A stretch of DNA of 64,000 nt from Phallusia mammillata (lineage: Eukaryota; Chordata; Ascidiacea; Phlebobranchia; Ascidiidae), in NCBI GenBank assembly GCA_003260075.1, contig QLIY01000105.1:164240-228239 (forward strand), given 5' to 3'. Position numbers and translations under genes: made by a program. The first letter of the stretch is position 1; each line of letters opens with the position of its first letter. Shown here one piece after another: positions 48,801 to 60,639 of this stretch. A model generated the notes under the pieces. That model was not told the DNA's origin, did not search any database, and worked only from the letters and a program-made list of their open reading frames with translations.

Positions 48801-50404
48801 ACAGGAGCTCGATCCGCAGTCTTGGTGGGAATGAGACCGACGACAAGGAAGACAGTCAAGATGCCGAGTCCAAAAAGACTATTGAAGAGCAACTTGGGCA
48901 GCTTCTCCTTGATGGAACATCTTCGCCTGGCCACAAAAATGACCAGGGCTTTGTGACGTACGTTCCGAACGAAGAAATGTATAACGAACGCCGAATGCAA
49001 TCACCACCACCTGTCTCCCGATCTGTGGGTGCCTTTGGTCAAGCAACACGAAAACCTCCACCACCATCTGATTGGAAAGATCAGCTGCTTCGTCACATCG
49101 AGCGTAAGAAGCAGGAGAAGTTTGAGGTCAATGGTTTGCATCCGCATCTTCATCCCCAGCAGCCCATGCGGGTCACTTCACCGTCGCGTCACATCGAAGC
49201 CGGTTACACGGCATCAGCGTCGTCAGCTTCATCATCAACGCACGGTGACACCAACTACTCAAAGGTTGACAATCGAAACTTTCCGCGGAATAACGAAGCA
49301 CGACGATCTTTCAACAGACCTTCGGAGGTGGCTCGCAAACCTGAAGGTCAAAACCGAGCAATGTCGCGCTCAGTTACAGCTCCAGAGGCAATTGGTTCGA
49401 TACCACAGCCTGGTGGAAAGCGTGAATCACTTACCCAGCCCAGTAACTTTGTGCGATCCTCAAATGATGGACCAAGGCAGCCTGCTGGTCGTCGATCAAG
49501 TGGGAGATTTCTTCGCACTCGGACTCCGGGACCGGAATCGGTGGCGAGCTCTGGAAAACACGTGGAAAGCATCGTACGACCGAAGAGCGCCATGGACATG
49601 CCCACCAATTCCTTCCAGATGTCAGGTTTTGACAAAACAAACGACATGCCCTCGCAAATACAGGTATGTCTACCTTTGGGATATTTTAACACTTCCTTGT
49701 ATCAATGAAGTCCATTTTATAGGATATTTCTCCTAACAAACATTGTAAATCTACGTATTGATTGTTTTAATCTTTCTTTCGTCTTAGAAACCGCGAGCGC
49801 TGCCTGCAGTTGCCCCTCCCACCTATGAAGCTCACATGCTACGTAGAAAACCTCCAAGTAATGGAAGCAAGAAGAATTACGAGAGTGACTATGTAAACGT
49901 GGAATACGTGGATCAGATGCGGGCCAGTGGGCGAAGGAAAGAGAAACGGGACAAGACTCAACCAAACAAAGAGCACGTGGAGCAAGATCCGCAATCCGCT
50001 TTTCCTTTACGTGCTTCTGGTTCACACGAGTCTGTGCTCAACTCTAAGTAAGCATTTTTATGTTGACAATAATTCTGTGATAAAAAATAAAGACCTGTAG
50101 TGGCTAACGTTGGTATTATAAGGCTGATAAGACTGTCAATAGTGTTTGGCAATGTAGTACAACAATCAAGCCTCTAATTCCTTATCTGACTGTTGCTTCC
50201 TCGTGCGTTCGTACATAGCATCAGTGTTTTATATGGTAAATGACATTGCTCGTTTTTTTAAGAATGGAGAAAACCAATCCGTACGAAGCAGCGATGCCCA
50301 ACCCGGCCATGATGCGCGGTTCCAACTCCCAAGACTCGATGCTCGACAAGACTTATCCGAAACACTACAGCCTCCCGGCGCACTCGCAGCCACCAACACA
50401 TCAT

Positions 50405-50474
<70 letters not shown>

Positions 50475-51893
50475 GGCACGTGCGCCCTACCCTTACGAAC
50501 CTATCAACTACCAGCCACCGCGACAAAGCAGCCGCAGTCAGGGACATAAGCCAGTGCAAAAGCACCCTGACAAACACAGTGGACAATACGGCTTTATTCC
50601 CGCTCCCAGCAAAACAAGACCACCAAAGATTCCACCTCGCGACCACCCGGTTCATGTTTCCAAAAAACACCGGCAGCCTCACGACGACTACATGGTTCTG
50701 CCCGACCGACGATTTCCAGTGGATCCTTATTATTTGCCCCCGCCTCCAGCGTTCCATGATGATTATCAAGAGACGATGCCGCCGCTTTCCCCGTCGCTTC
50801 AGCGTTCATATGGCGAACGGGAGGATGAAAGGTAGTTAATAGTCACAACGTTAGTCCTGTAAAAAATATTTAAAAAAAATCGAAACACATTCATAGTAAG
50901 ATTAAGGAAAAATGTCTATACGTCCATTACTGATAAATAACTGTTTGGCCATTGTCAGCAAACAAACTTTGTAATGAAAAAACGTGCACACATATTAACA
51001 GTCACTTTAACTTTTTTACTTTGTATCTTTTCTCAGTGTTGCGTCTGCCTTCCGGCCTTACCACCAGCACCAATTGAATCAGCGTCACTCACAAGTTCCA
51101 GCCCCCAAGCATAACCCCTATCAGCAGCATTACCCTCAACAACAACCACCTCAACCCCAACATTACGACGTGAGGTATAACAACCAGCGTGGAAATGTGA
51201 TAGACCACCATAGACATCACCGCCAACTTGATCGAGGAGCGAAACAAGAGTTGCAGTATGGTTACCATGAAAATCCTCCTCACCAATACCATCCTACAAT
51301 GGAAGAAGATCTTTCAGCTGGAAGTGAACCAAGGTAAGGAAATGAAATAAGAATGGAAGTGGAAATGAATAGTGTATTTTTTAAAACCGTCATTCCTCAT
51401 TCCTCAGATTTTTATAGGAAAATGTACATATATCTGCAATAAACATGCATTATTTAGTCTTTCTGGTGAGATTTCTCGACATTGGCGCGAAGCTGATGCT
51501 GCAGCCGAACTCGTAACCGTGACAGTGATGAAAAACCCTACTTTTGGTTTTCACATAATGGGTGGAATCGACTCGGGTGGAAATCCATACAGACCCGACG
51601 ATGACGGAGTGTTTATCACTTATGTGGCACCAGGTGGCGCTGCTGATGGACAAGTACAACCTGGCGACAAAATTCTGCTGGTAAGTTACTACAACTTTAA
51701 AACCTAATAATCACACAAAACCTTAAGTCTTGTAAGTACCCTTGTTTAGTTTTAATAAAACATATGTCCTCTTTCAAAGGTCAATGGTTCGGACTTCGTG
51801 GGCATCACACACAAGAGAGCTGTGGATTTGCTGCGTAACGCCGGACAAGTGGCGGTGCTTGTCGTGGAACGTCTTGTTGGACGTCCAGTTTAA
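33854..51893 (+). CDS. LAP-family scaffold protein, ERBIN/LRRC7 type (LRR repeats plus one PDZ)
   Basis: Exons: 33854-33890 (candidate first), 36912-38210, 38311-38468, 38683-38800, 39434-39512, 40016-40226, 40667-40886, 42134-42281, 44639-44809, 45215-45375, 45771-45984, 46260-46318, 46494-49663, 49788-50047, 50263-50831, 51037-51333, 51458-51680, 51780-51893 (TAA). About 2,500 residues. LAP proteins organise basolateral membranes and junctions. Residues about 455-840 hold some 16 LRRs of the L..LP..I..L..L..L.L..N type. The LAPSD-like motif [12 protein letters not shown] follows, then an acidic [16 protein letters not shown] stretch and a long disordered linker with SH3-ligand-like KPPPPVKPK and KPPPPSDW. 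The C-terminal PDZ has loop FGFHIMGG and [14 protein letters not shown], as in ERBIN/LRRC7 rather than Scribble, which has four PDZs. Unusual: the extra 440-residue N-terminal part, and a frame break at the G run 50405-50473. Confidence 0.88.
36912..38210 (+). CDS. Large exon encoding the N-terminal extension of the LAP protein
   Basis: 1.3-kb exon with acceptor TTTTGCAG and donor TTGG|GTAAGT. It encodes about 433 Ser/Asn/Asp-rich, mostly disordered residues ending in a Cys motif ([16 protein letters not shown]) just before the first LRR. Family members normally begin only about 20-30 residues before the LRRs. Confidence 0.8.
41091..41564. mobile_element. Non-autonomous hAT-like element with 8-bp target duplication
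   Basis: Termini CAGGGGTCTCAAACTC (41091) and GTATTTAAGACCCCTG (ending 41564) are inverted repeats with a few mismatches. The element is flanked by perfect 8-bp direct repeats GTTTAAAG at 41083-41090 and 41565-41572. It is 474 bp with no transposase frame and has GC-rich subterminal words (GGGCCGCA). It lies in an intron of the LAP gene. Confidence 0.88.
42340..42760. repeat. Six spaced copies of a GAAGGGGACACATATTGATTTT unit
   Basis: The unit, about 30 bp long and extending into TACTCAAA, starts near 42355, 42402, 42498, 42547, 42601 and 42677. Spacing is irregular, and the spacers become increasingly T-rich. Non-coding, in a LAP intron. Confidence 0.85.
42760..44160. repeat. Diverged satellite-like block in a LAP intron
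   Basis: Recurring words such as CCCCCTAAAATGGG, ACAGTGTTGGGATTGGC and TTTTACCTTGTAGC occur at roughly 90-140-bp intervals. A larger segment near 43420-43730 recurs at about 43780-44120, including ACAATATCTGGGGTGAATCTA and CCCAGTGCCGATCACTGTG. Ambiguous bases at 42889 and 43721 suggest difficult assembly. Confidence 0.7.
46494..49663 (+). CDS. 3.2-kb exon encoding the disordered linker of the LAP protein
   Basis: Acceptor TTTGTTTAG and donor ATACAG|GTATGT, phases 1 and 0. It encodes about 1,056 residues rich in Ser, Lys, Pro and charged residues, with Pro motifs ([21 protein letters not shown]) and a helical basic stretch ([19 protein letters not shown]). No globular domain was recognised. 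Several long antisense and out-of-frame reading frames across it are shadows. Confidence 0.88.
50405..50473. repeat. Poly-G run, 69 bases, breaking a LAP coding exon
   Basis: It lies in exon 50263-50831. Upstream coding ([15 protein letters not shown]) and downstream coding ([15 protein letters not shown]) are in different frames, so the run length is wrong or sequence is missing. The protein between them is unknown. Confidence 0.9.
51458..51893 (+). CDS. C-terminal PDZ domain of the LAP protein (two exons)
   Basis: Exons 51458-51680 and 51780-51893. The carboxylate-binding loop reads FGFHI, followed by [23 protein letters not shown]-like [12 protein letters not shown] and the last helix [13 protein letters not shown]. 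The stop comes nine codons after the final strand. Such PDZs bind C-terminal peptides of membrane receptors and catenin-family proteins. Confidence 0.9.
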
Positions 51894-52417
51894 TTCCTAA
51901 CATGAGTCGCTACCGTCACATGTTTTTATTTCCTTTAGTAGTGTTCTGTATATATTTCAACGTTTATCGTTTACACGTCATTTTTTAAAAATTGTTTTTT
52001 GTTGTTATGCGCCTTTATGTTCCACGCCCAAACCATTGAGCGTTTGCTGCAGTAAACCGTTACGCGTCAGTGACACGTATGTGCATTGTTACAACACGGT
52101 GTGAATTCTAACACCGCTCGAGCTATCTGTAATTGCTGCTCGAATGATCAAAACATATTGTATATCTTAATGACTGTGTGGGTGAAGTTCACATATTTAT
52201 TCCTTGTACCGAATTAATTGGTCCACTGCCCTTACATAAGGTTATCCGGGCATCTGCATTCCTTAGTATGTGTTGAGTTTTTACATTGACACGATTTTGT
52301 TTATTGCGCGGTCAGTATTATGGAATTATCGTCGCCAGTTTATGTCGAAATACAACGCCACTCATCCAACGTGTCCACTTCGCCAACAAATAGGAAATTT
52401 CAGGACCAAATATAAAA

Positions 52418-52423
52418 AATAAA
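52418..52423 (+). terminator. Polyadenylation signal of the LAP gene
   Basis: AATAAA about 525 bases after the TAA stop codon, the first good signal seen. Confidence 0.45.
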
Positions 52424-53522
52424 TTTAAGGTGGCTAGGCGTCACAGAAGGTTTGTGTGAAATCAATGCTACTCGGCTATTTTGACGAAACATTTGCTCGT
52501 GCAACTAACACTTAAAGAGGATAGAGGACTTTTTTCTTAAAGGCCCCCATGTAATTCGTACCCTCTCGGTCACATTGGCATGCATCTTGTTATCCTTTTT
52601 AAGGAGGTGATTGTATCAAATATTTAAACATTTAGCTAGATCAAAGGCCACAGGTTTGATTTACCGGAGAAAGAATCTTTGCTACATCAACATCTGAAAA
52701 AATGCTTAATAGCACGAAAAAAAATCACTATCACTATCCAATTTTGAACGCAAGGAACAAAACAAAATATTTAACAGTCATAATATTAAGTACCTCGTTT
52801 CAAACTCTCTTCATCAAGACAGTGTTCCTAATCTATCTTTTTGCTTTTGAAAAAAGACGTTGTCTTCGCGCCAACAGATTGCGTTCGGCACAAACGGTGG
52901 GACGTGAGTAATTATTGAACTCGCTTAGACGACGCGGCGCAACTCAATACATGACTTTTGGGTTTTGTGTGGTAGTTTTTGTCTGACAAGGCATTCTTTA
53001 AACTGGTTATCAGGCACTTTAAAGTTACATAGAGGTAACGTATTGCAGGTCAAAGCCTTATTGGAGTTATTTGGGGATTAGCGTATGGTTAGTATAGCCA
53101 CCCTTCATGTAGGCTAATTTGTTTTTTAATGCCTTCTTGATTTCAGTGTGCTGTTTGTACTATGTGGTTGGTAACATTGTAACAGTTGTACAAAAAATGC
53201 AGTGAAATTCTCAAACATTCGAGACATACTGAGAAAGGGGTACGAAAAAACGAGGCAAACTACCAGCAGAGTGCCATGTATAACCAGCTGATGTATAAGT
53301 CGCAATCATCATTGTTACATCCTACTTGCCAGTCATTGTCGATTTCTGTTAATTGTTCCGCTTGGCTGATTTAAGCTCTACGTTAAACGTGGGGTATGTA
53401 AATATTTATTTACGAGAGAGCATGTGCTTTGAACGCCACGTTTTTGTGAGCTGCATCAGTTGTTAGGTTTGCAGTCTAGATAAGTGAATTTTGCTTAATT
53501 TTCTGCGTCTTTTTGTTTATAG

Positions 53523-53595
53523 TGAAATTAGTAATGCTAACAGCAATGGTCAAAACGCTGAATTGTCAGTTGTGGAACCTATGGCCGCAGGCTAG
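53523..53595 (+). CDS. Candidate alternative last exon of the LAP gene (PDZ-less isoform)
   Basis: Pyrimidine-rich acceptor TCTTTTTGTTTATAG precedes 24 codons (EISNANSNGQNAELSVVEPM..) and TAG at 53593-53595. Phase 2 fits the donors at 51333 and 50831, not 51680. Splicing here would replace the PDZ domain. Purely a splice-signal and phase argument. Confidence 0.25.
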
Positions 53596-54754
53596 TACAG
53601 CCCTGGTTACCCAACAGTTGGTACGTTTATGTCCTTATTTCATTTCTGTTTAACACGTATTAATGTATACTAAACCGTAACTGAACTTATAAGTAATTGG
53701 AAGTCATTTGACGTAAAATGTGACCGATTAATGTAGATTCGCGAACGGTGCAGAGCCAGGCTGCGCGCCTAGCGGTCGTTACAATCATTGCAAAACACTA
53801 CTCCAAAAAAGTTTTATACACACACAAAACAGCTTGTAACGTTAAAACTGGGTCGATCCGTTGTTTTCAAGGTCGCTAAAGATCTATTCTAGATAGTGCT
53901 TAGTTCAATGATGCATACTGCTCTCCACCTAAAGAGTTAGCACTAGCACCATATTGTTGATCTGTGACGTCATACACGACTTGAATCTTCCAAATTGCCT
54001 CGTGGAACATCATATTCAATTGTCTCAGAAATGTGGTTGCAGTCGGAAATTAACTTGCTGATTATATGTGTGAAGGACGTTTTGTTGATCTGGTAATTAG
54101 GAAGATGGTGAGTGTTGTTTATTAGTTTGTGTTAATTTCGCATTTTATCAATGGCCTTTTTTGAAAATATCATGTTTTTTTACATATTCTTATCACAAAA
54201 ATCGTTTACGCTTGGCGAAACGCATAGCATGTGCAAAGTTCTTGGTTGGCTTTTTACAACACCATAACCACACGGTAAAATCGCCACACCACTGTTTAGT
54301 AAAGCAAACGGTTTACCTAAACTTATGTGGATTCAGGTACTAGCAGACAACAGGTTACTGGTGTACCTGTAAGGTCAAGTGTAGCGATTGAAACATCGGT
54401 ATATCATTGTGCACAAACTGCCCTAACCCCTCCCCCCAAAAAAAATATTTTAACCAATGTAATAGGCTACACCAAAGAAAAAACATGCATTTTACTTCAA
54501 TTAAACGATTTACTGAAACGCATTGCCATGTGACTTGTAACCGTCATTTACATTTATCTCGTAATTTTGCCAGTGTATATAACGTCACAATTGATCATTG
54601 GTGCAACCAAGGTTAACTAGATTGTACAGGCGAGCATTGCTGTTCGCAACAATGATATTGTTATGATTTATATTTGTACAACAAATCGCTGCGAACCCCC
54701 GAGCAACCCTTAAAGATCACGGAACCCCTGTAAGGGTAGTACGGAACCCTAGGG

Positions 54755-54756
<2 letters not shown>

Positions 54757-54825
<69 letters not shown>
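54757..54825. repeat. Poly-G run, 69 bases, intergenic
   Basis: Uninterrupted G run without visible duplicated flanks. Confidence 0.9.
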
Positions 54826-54826
<1 letters not shown>

Positions 54827-56540
54827 GAGCTAAACCGCTCCCACAACAATTATAACTTGCAACAAAATCTTGACACCTTTTTGTGTGTTAGTATTTCGTC
54901 ATAATATCTTCTTACTGCATGGGCGTGTTAAACATTTGGTTTAATTCTTTTAAGCAATGTTTGCGAGTAGTTTTTGGACATGTAATTCATACAAAATAAT
55001 TTAAATTTGCGGAAAACGATTGATCGTTTGTACAACTGTTGTGATTTTTTTTCATAGCGTACGCAAAGGTACGCATTCCATCCGAATGTGATACAAAAAT
55101 CGGTATAGAATCGGCCTTCTATCAAAACAGAAAAAAACACGGTTGGAAGTCTTTTGTGCTTGTCAACGTACTTATTTTCCCTTGTTGTGTGAATAATTTT
55201 GACGTGTTCTGAGTAGTTGTGATAGAAAGTAGATTTTTAAAATGGTAATTTTTTTATGTAAATACTGAATGTTGTACTGAAGGGGGTAAAAATTAGCTAA
55301 CACGAACGTGAGCATTGCAAGGTCAGCGATATGTAGGACGTATTTGACCTTGGTAAAACTGTAGCATAATTGGCAAGGCATACAAACCGAATATAATTAA
55401 ACATCCAGTCAAAACTGATAAGAAAGTAGTACCTCCAACGCCAATGTAGTTTAGATGAACAAACATTACAAATCCTGCAATGTAATTTGACTACCAAGAC
55501 TTTCTTTGTTGTTTAAGCACGATTGCAAGTCTGTTAAACTGGAGTGTGGATAAATAACACCTACGACGCCTAATATGTTAGGAGATATATCAACATTGTC
55601 AAATTATTTTTTGCATTTCCCTGACAACAACCTGACTTCGTGCAACATTCATAGCATTTCGATACCTGTACTGTTGGTTAATTTGTATCAATTGCTACAA
55701 AACCCTTGGGTAGTCCTACTTGACATAGCGATATATTTGATATAGCCTAGTTTTACACCATGTAAACAAGAAGTAGATTTAGGGAGTGTTTAGGGCGTAA
55801 CATATACTGTCACATTGCGTTGATGAGGTCGTAACTGTGAGCCAGTCCTAATTGCGGGTGTTAAGTGTTAACCGGACCAAACTGGGTTGTAGAGGAATTT
55901 GTTTGCTAAACAGTTAATAGAGTTTGTTTGTCACTCCCAGTCGCGACTGAAATAAAATAAAACATTGCGCAAGTTTGTAAAGCTACTGATTTGTTTTCGG
56001 GACATGCAAGTATTATTTCCCGCACTGTCAGATAAAATATTAATGTGCAGCATGGTTTTAATGTTTGTTATACATACTCAAAGCATTTAAATAAATCGCG
56101 TTTAAAAAGTACAACATATGAAAAAATGTAAATGCATTTGGATTAATATTTTCTTTTAATCATTTTTCTGTCCATGTTTAATTCACCCTAAACAAAAGAT
56201 GCCGAGCCTTAAGCACTTTACATTACTGTTCAGTGTTCATCAGCATTGTTTTGTTTCTAATGTTACCTACGTAACTTAGTATGGCGCTGTAATTATTCTG
56301 TTTAAACTGGACATTTTCAGATTCTAATTATTTGTAATATTTTAGTATAAAGTGATAAAAACATTCTGGGTTGAAGCTTTGTGAAAATCGGGCGGATCGT
56401 GCACACGGATGTCTGTGTAGTAGGCTTTTCGAGCGCATGGGAACTTTGAACACAGTTTGCAAAACAAGGTTATTGCACACGGCCGACACTCAATCCGATC
56501 AGCGTAATCCGGAATAAACCGGTTTTAAAATAGTCCCGGG

Positions 56541-56546
56541 TTTATT
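56541..56546 (-). terminator. Possible polyadenylation signal of the UNC93A-like gene
   Basis: AATAAA on the minus strand about 430 bases beyond the stop codon. Confidence 0.35.
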
Positions 56547-56976
56547 TGTGGCTGTATTTACAGAAGTGATGACATAAAACGTTTACGATAAGTGACATTG
56601 AAGATGAGCTATCAAGCAAGACAGTGAAAGTAAAACAATGGGAGCGAAAAATGTAGGCATTAAACCAGTATTCTTCGATGTCTGATATAGATTTACTAAA
56701 TGACTTTGTGTTTTACACTGTTGATGAAACTTGTTTATTGTGTCTGATTCTGTACTAGTATGTAAACGTACATTTTGCCACTTGTCAATGTTGGTAGTGA
56801 TGCCTGTTACTGTACATTATTCACAGAGTAAAAGCAATAATCCCTCACGTACAGTTGTATCATAATGTGTATATGTGCTATAAATGTACAGCACAAAATT
56901 TGTTAATAATAATACCGCATGCATTCCGGTTTAAACCAATAGATCTCGTATTTACTGTAAAATATGTGATTTATAG

Positions 56977-59900
56977 TTATGCGTTTGTTGGGTCAGTTTT
57001 AAACGCTTGTAAGTTTTCCGTTTTTCTGATTTGAAACTCGACGATACCTGCAAAAAATAGTTTCAAATGAGATGTGTGTGGTTGTTATGTTGGTTTCCCA
57101 AAAAATGCTGATATTTACCGTATGTGGCAGCTGCCATGCATAGAAATGCAATATGCATGTAAATTTTGATTTGCATGCAAATGCTGGTGCTCCATGTGTA
57201 CACAATAAAGTAACCGAGATTAGTCACTACCGCCCAGCAATTGTATCCCTTGTCTGTGTCCTCTGGAAACACTTGTGGCACTATGGCTAAATCATAGAAA
57301 AGTTAGGCTTGTGGGTTGTTAGGGGCAGAGTTGTAAGTTGGGCCGGGTTCGGGCTACAAACGGGCTTGATTCGGACCAACCAAAAACACTAACATGTCTC
57401 TTGTGTTTCTTGCCTTGTTTTTTTCTGAGGCTTTAATATATAGGCCTGTCATACAAACTTTCAGTCCTAAACAGGTTTCTCAAAAACCATTCGGGTTGAG
57501 GCATGGGTTCAGGCTTGTACTTTTAGGTTCGGGCCTAATTCCGGCTCCAATTTCATACCCGTTTACAACTTTGGTTAAGGGTTATAATTTATGTCTTTAT
57601 CGGTCATGATTGTCGATTACCTTTTAAAGCTTGATAATTTTCTGAATTATAACCAGGAAACACTATAGTTCTTTTGTTTTACCTGCAGTAAAAGTTTGAT
57701 AAATTCCATCAACGAATCCAGAAACGCAAAGCATTCCATACATTAACCCGATACTTGAACTCTCGCTTGGAATCCAAAACAAGGCGTACAAATATATTCC
57801 CATGTTGATAACATATGCCAAGTAAATCGGGTAAACCCTGCCAAAATAAACAAACTTAGGCAATGTCACCCATCTGAAATGTTTTTGTATGTCGAAGTTT
57901 GTTTATTTACCTTCCAAATCTTATCATGACCTTTCCGCAAAGAAATGCACTGGTCATCGACACCCCTCCGTACATCGCCATGCATAGTCCGACCTTAAAT
58001 AGCAAAGAAGATCTTATAGTGTTCTATTTGACGACATTTTTACTGTGAGCTTGGTGAATGGTCTTTCTTTATCATATATGTATTGTTTTTTATATTTAGT
58101 CTGCATAACTAAAAAAGTACCTCTGCCACTCCGTAAACACAGGACACATAACTTCGTGTTATTTCGCTGGCGCTAAACGCAACGTTAAACCCGAGTTGTA
58201 AGTAGGGAAAAGTCAATAGCAATTGCCTTGGTCGAAGGTAGAACATCCAAAGCGCCTTTATGCCTTTTGCAGACTGGTTTATTCTCTCCCCGAAACTGAT
58301 TTGCTCTGCGTTGTCAGGTTCCTGCTCACATTCTTGTTTCTAGCAATTTGCAAACTGCTTGTTATATACACATAAATATTGGTGTTACAAAATGTTTTGT
58401 AGCCCACATAAATGATATTTTTGATTAAGTACACTAAAACAGCGGGTGTTAATACTCATTTAAAAATGCAGTTTTTACAAAATATCTAAATTTTACTCAA
58501 AATTTTTAATTACTTAATGCGGAACTTGTTTCGCTCTCCGCAAAAGCAGTTTTGTTAAAACCGTTAATACCTTAAGTCCTTTCGACTTATTTTCGTTGTT
58601 ATTGTTATGAGATGCAACATCCTTATTGTTAGAAATATCAATGACATCATAATCTGATTTATCATGTCTTCTCTCATCTTCAACAATGTCACATTCACCA
58701 GGAAGATAAGCCTCATTAACAAATACTTCTAATGGTTTGTTTGCACAAACAACTTGCAAGTCACCTACAACAACATGAAATATGAGAATAAAACCGAATA
58801 AATCTGAACCTTAGGATTTGAATCGGTTATACCTTCGCCAACGTTGGGTAGATAAATCACGTGTAAAACTAGACCAATCACAGTCAGCAGTGCAAAGATA
58901 CCCATTACGCAATACAAAGCAGTTTGACTGGCCGGCTGGTACTGGGCACCGCTTGTAACCGAGCTGTCTTGACAGTCGTTTGCACCGCAGTAATCAGCGA
59001 CACTGAACTGTCTATTGGAATAAGCATAAGTTAGAAACTTTGATTTTAGAAAGTGTTCAGAGATTAAACAAACGTTTGTTTGTTTAAAGAGCACTTTTGG
59101 ATATTGAAACGGAACTAAATTACTGTTCTTTTTTTGTGAGCAACACCTGAAAACATGTCATCCTGTGTGTTCCTAATTGCACAATCGTGGCGTGGGATTT
59201 TCTCAAACCGAAAACGCATGGATAGGTCTACAAACGCGATATCAACCGAGAATTCGATTCGTTCATGTTAGGGTCCGGAACCTTCTGGATTCCCTATTCT
59301 ATATTGCCCGTCCCTACCTGTACTTTTTGTGTAACTATGTGTTGGAACCGATGAAATATGTTAATTTTAAGCTTTAATTTTATTATACCAACAATATAAA
59401 GTCCTCATCTGATGTTGTTCGTTTATTATAGTTTTACCAAGTTTTTTTTAATATTGTAATTTGTTTTATAACATTGAGTGTTTGTAAATTGTTGATAAAA
59501 ACCACTTACCCTCCAGTAATTGTTTCATTAACATCTATTGTTGAATTTCCAGTCAATTCCTGGGACTCCGATATCTTAAACACTATGAAGGAAATCATAT
59601 TCCCTAAAAGCTGCAAACCCAACGCTACGTTAGCATATACACATTAACCTTAAAAATAAAACTTGCCATTCAGTTACCTGCGTTGACAAATATCCACTGT
59701 AAAAATATCCACTGATATAACCTATATAGTCAATCAGCCCTTTCTTGCCATACGAAAGGTAGCGATACCCGAAGTAGATGTTTATCTTGCTAACACATAC
59801 CCAGAACAGGTTTATGCCAATGCCGCTTAATAGACTCGCTGGTATTAATGTGCCATAGTCTGTGCAAGATTTTTTGTATTCAGTGGTTGTGTTACAGCTA

Positions 59901-60468
59901 TTTCATATATTGTTTATTTGGTAAACTTTACTTGCCTGGGTAGAAGTTTGCGGCAACATAAAGTAAGAACGTTACATCTGCGATGAGAATTCCTTGTTTT
60001 GCGCGGACATAAGGCATTACCACTGGGGCAACCAACACCCCAAACAGCACAGATGTACCCATCATGACCGAAAGTGATGTAGTCCCTTAAATAATCAATT
60101 TTATTGCAATCGATATACATAAGGATGTTGTATTACTTTACGCGGTGTTTGTAAAATATTAGAAGTTTTAATCAGAACATAATAATTAACAATGTGAGAC
60201 TGCAGTCGGCCGCAAAACTCCAAAGTTCGTTTTTCAATAATCCTACAGCTAACAACTTTATTTACTTTACGGGTAACTTACCTAAACCGCCTTCGATGTT
60301 AAGACTCGATTGAAGATTGCGCAGAGCGTTATTCGCCGAAAATATCAAAACCATTCCGAAGATGTATATAATCATGGTAATTCTGGTTTTGTTACGCATC
60401 AACTGATTAGACTGAAGCTCTTGCGTTTCCTCGGACTTGTCAGTCGTTTCAGTTTGGCGAGCCGTCAT
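56977..60468 (-). CDS. UNC93A-like major-facilitator-fold membrane protein
   Basis: Minus-strand exons in transcript order: 60468-60282 (ATG at 60468-60466), 60085-59936, 59859-59678, 59610-59510, 59011-58833, 58764-58571, 58339-58121, 57993-57911, 57837-57683, 57286-57119, 57047-56977 (TAA). All phases agree, giving 562 residues. The UNC93 family has the 12-helix MFS fold. C. elegans UNC-93 regulates a K2P potassium channel and UNC93B1 escorts Toll-like receptors; UNC93A function is poorly known. Landmarks: TRITMIIYIFGMVLIFSANNALRNLQSSL in helix 1, TSLSVMMGTSVLFGVLVAPVV, FYPDYGTLIPASLLSGIGINLFW, SASEITRSYVSCVYGVAEVG and GMLCVSGFVDGIYQT. An acidic Asn-rich cytosolic-looking loop lies in exon 6. 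The second intron has a GC donor (CCAG|GCAAGT). A 5' UTR exon may end near 60626. A damaged paralogue lies just upstream. Confidence 0.88.
57326..57573. mobile_element. Small hAT-like element in an UNC93A-like intron
   Basis: Ends CAGAGTTGTAA (57326) and TTACAACTTTG (ending 57573) are inverted repeats. Flanks GTTAGGGG (57318-57325) and GTTAAGGG (57574-57581) form an 8-bp target duplication with one mismatch. The interior is rich in CGGGTTCGGGC-like words, and no transposase is encoded. Confidence 0.75.
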
Positions 60469-60639
60469 ACTTGTGTTTGATCTTTGCCTGAAATACATTT
60501 ACACAAACATTCTTAGAAGTGTGATCTACAAAGTAAAATCTACAAAGAGTAAAACACTTTTGTACCACCAAATGTTAAGCTTTTCGTTACTCTTACTAAT
60601 ACTTATTGCATCTACGCGACCTACCTTTGCAACGACATA

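Larger units (their letters stand above)
52424..56976. other. Intergenic stretch between the LAP and UNC93A-like genes
   Basis: About 4.5 kb, AT-rich, with no supported gene apart from a candidate alternative terminal exon at 53523-53595. A B-box-like GGTTTGATTTACC near 52652 may be a SINE relic. Includes the G run 54757-54825. Confidence 0.5.

Noticed and set aside
46432..50152. Many antisense and shifted open frames of 60-235 codons opposite the large LAP exon
   Set aside because: The plus-strand frame is continuous, flanked by correct splice sites and carries family motifs. The others are shadows of its GC-richer composition.
36912..51893. Assignment of the LAP gene to Scribble
   Set aside because: Only one PDZ domain, at the C terminus, with the ERBIN/LRRC7-type GNPxRPDDDG motif. 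Scribble has four PDZs.
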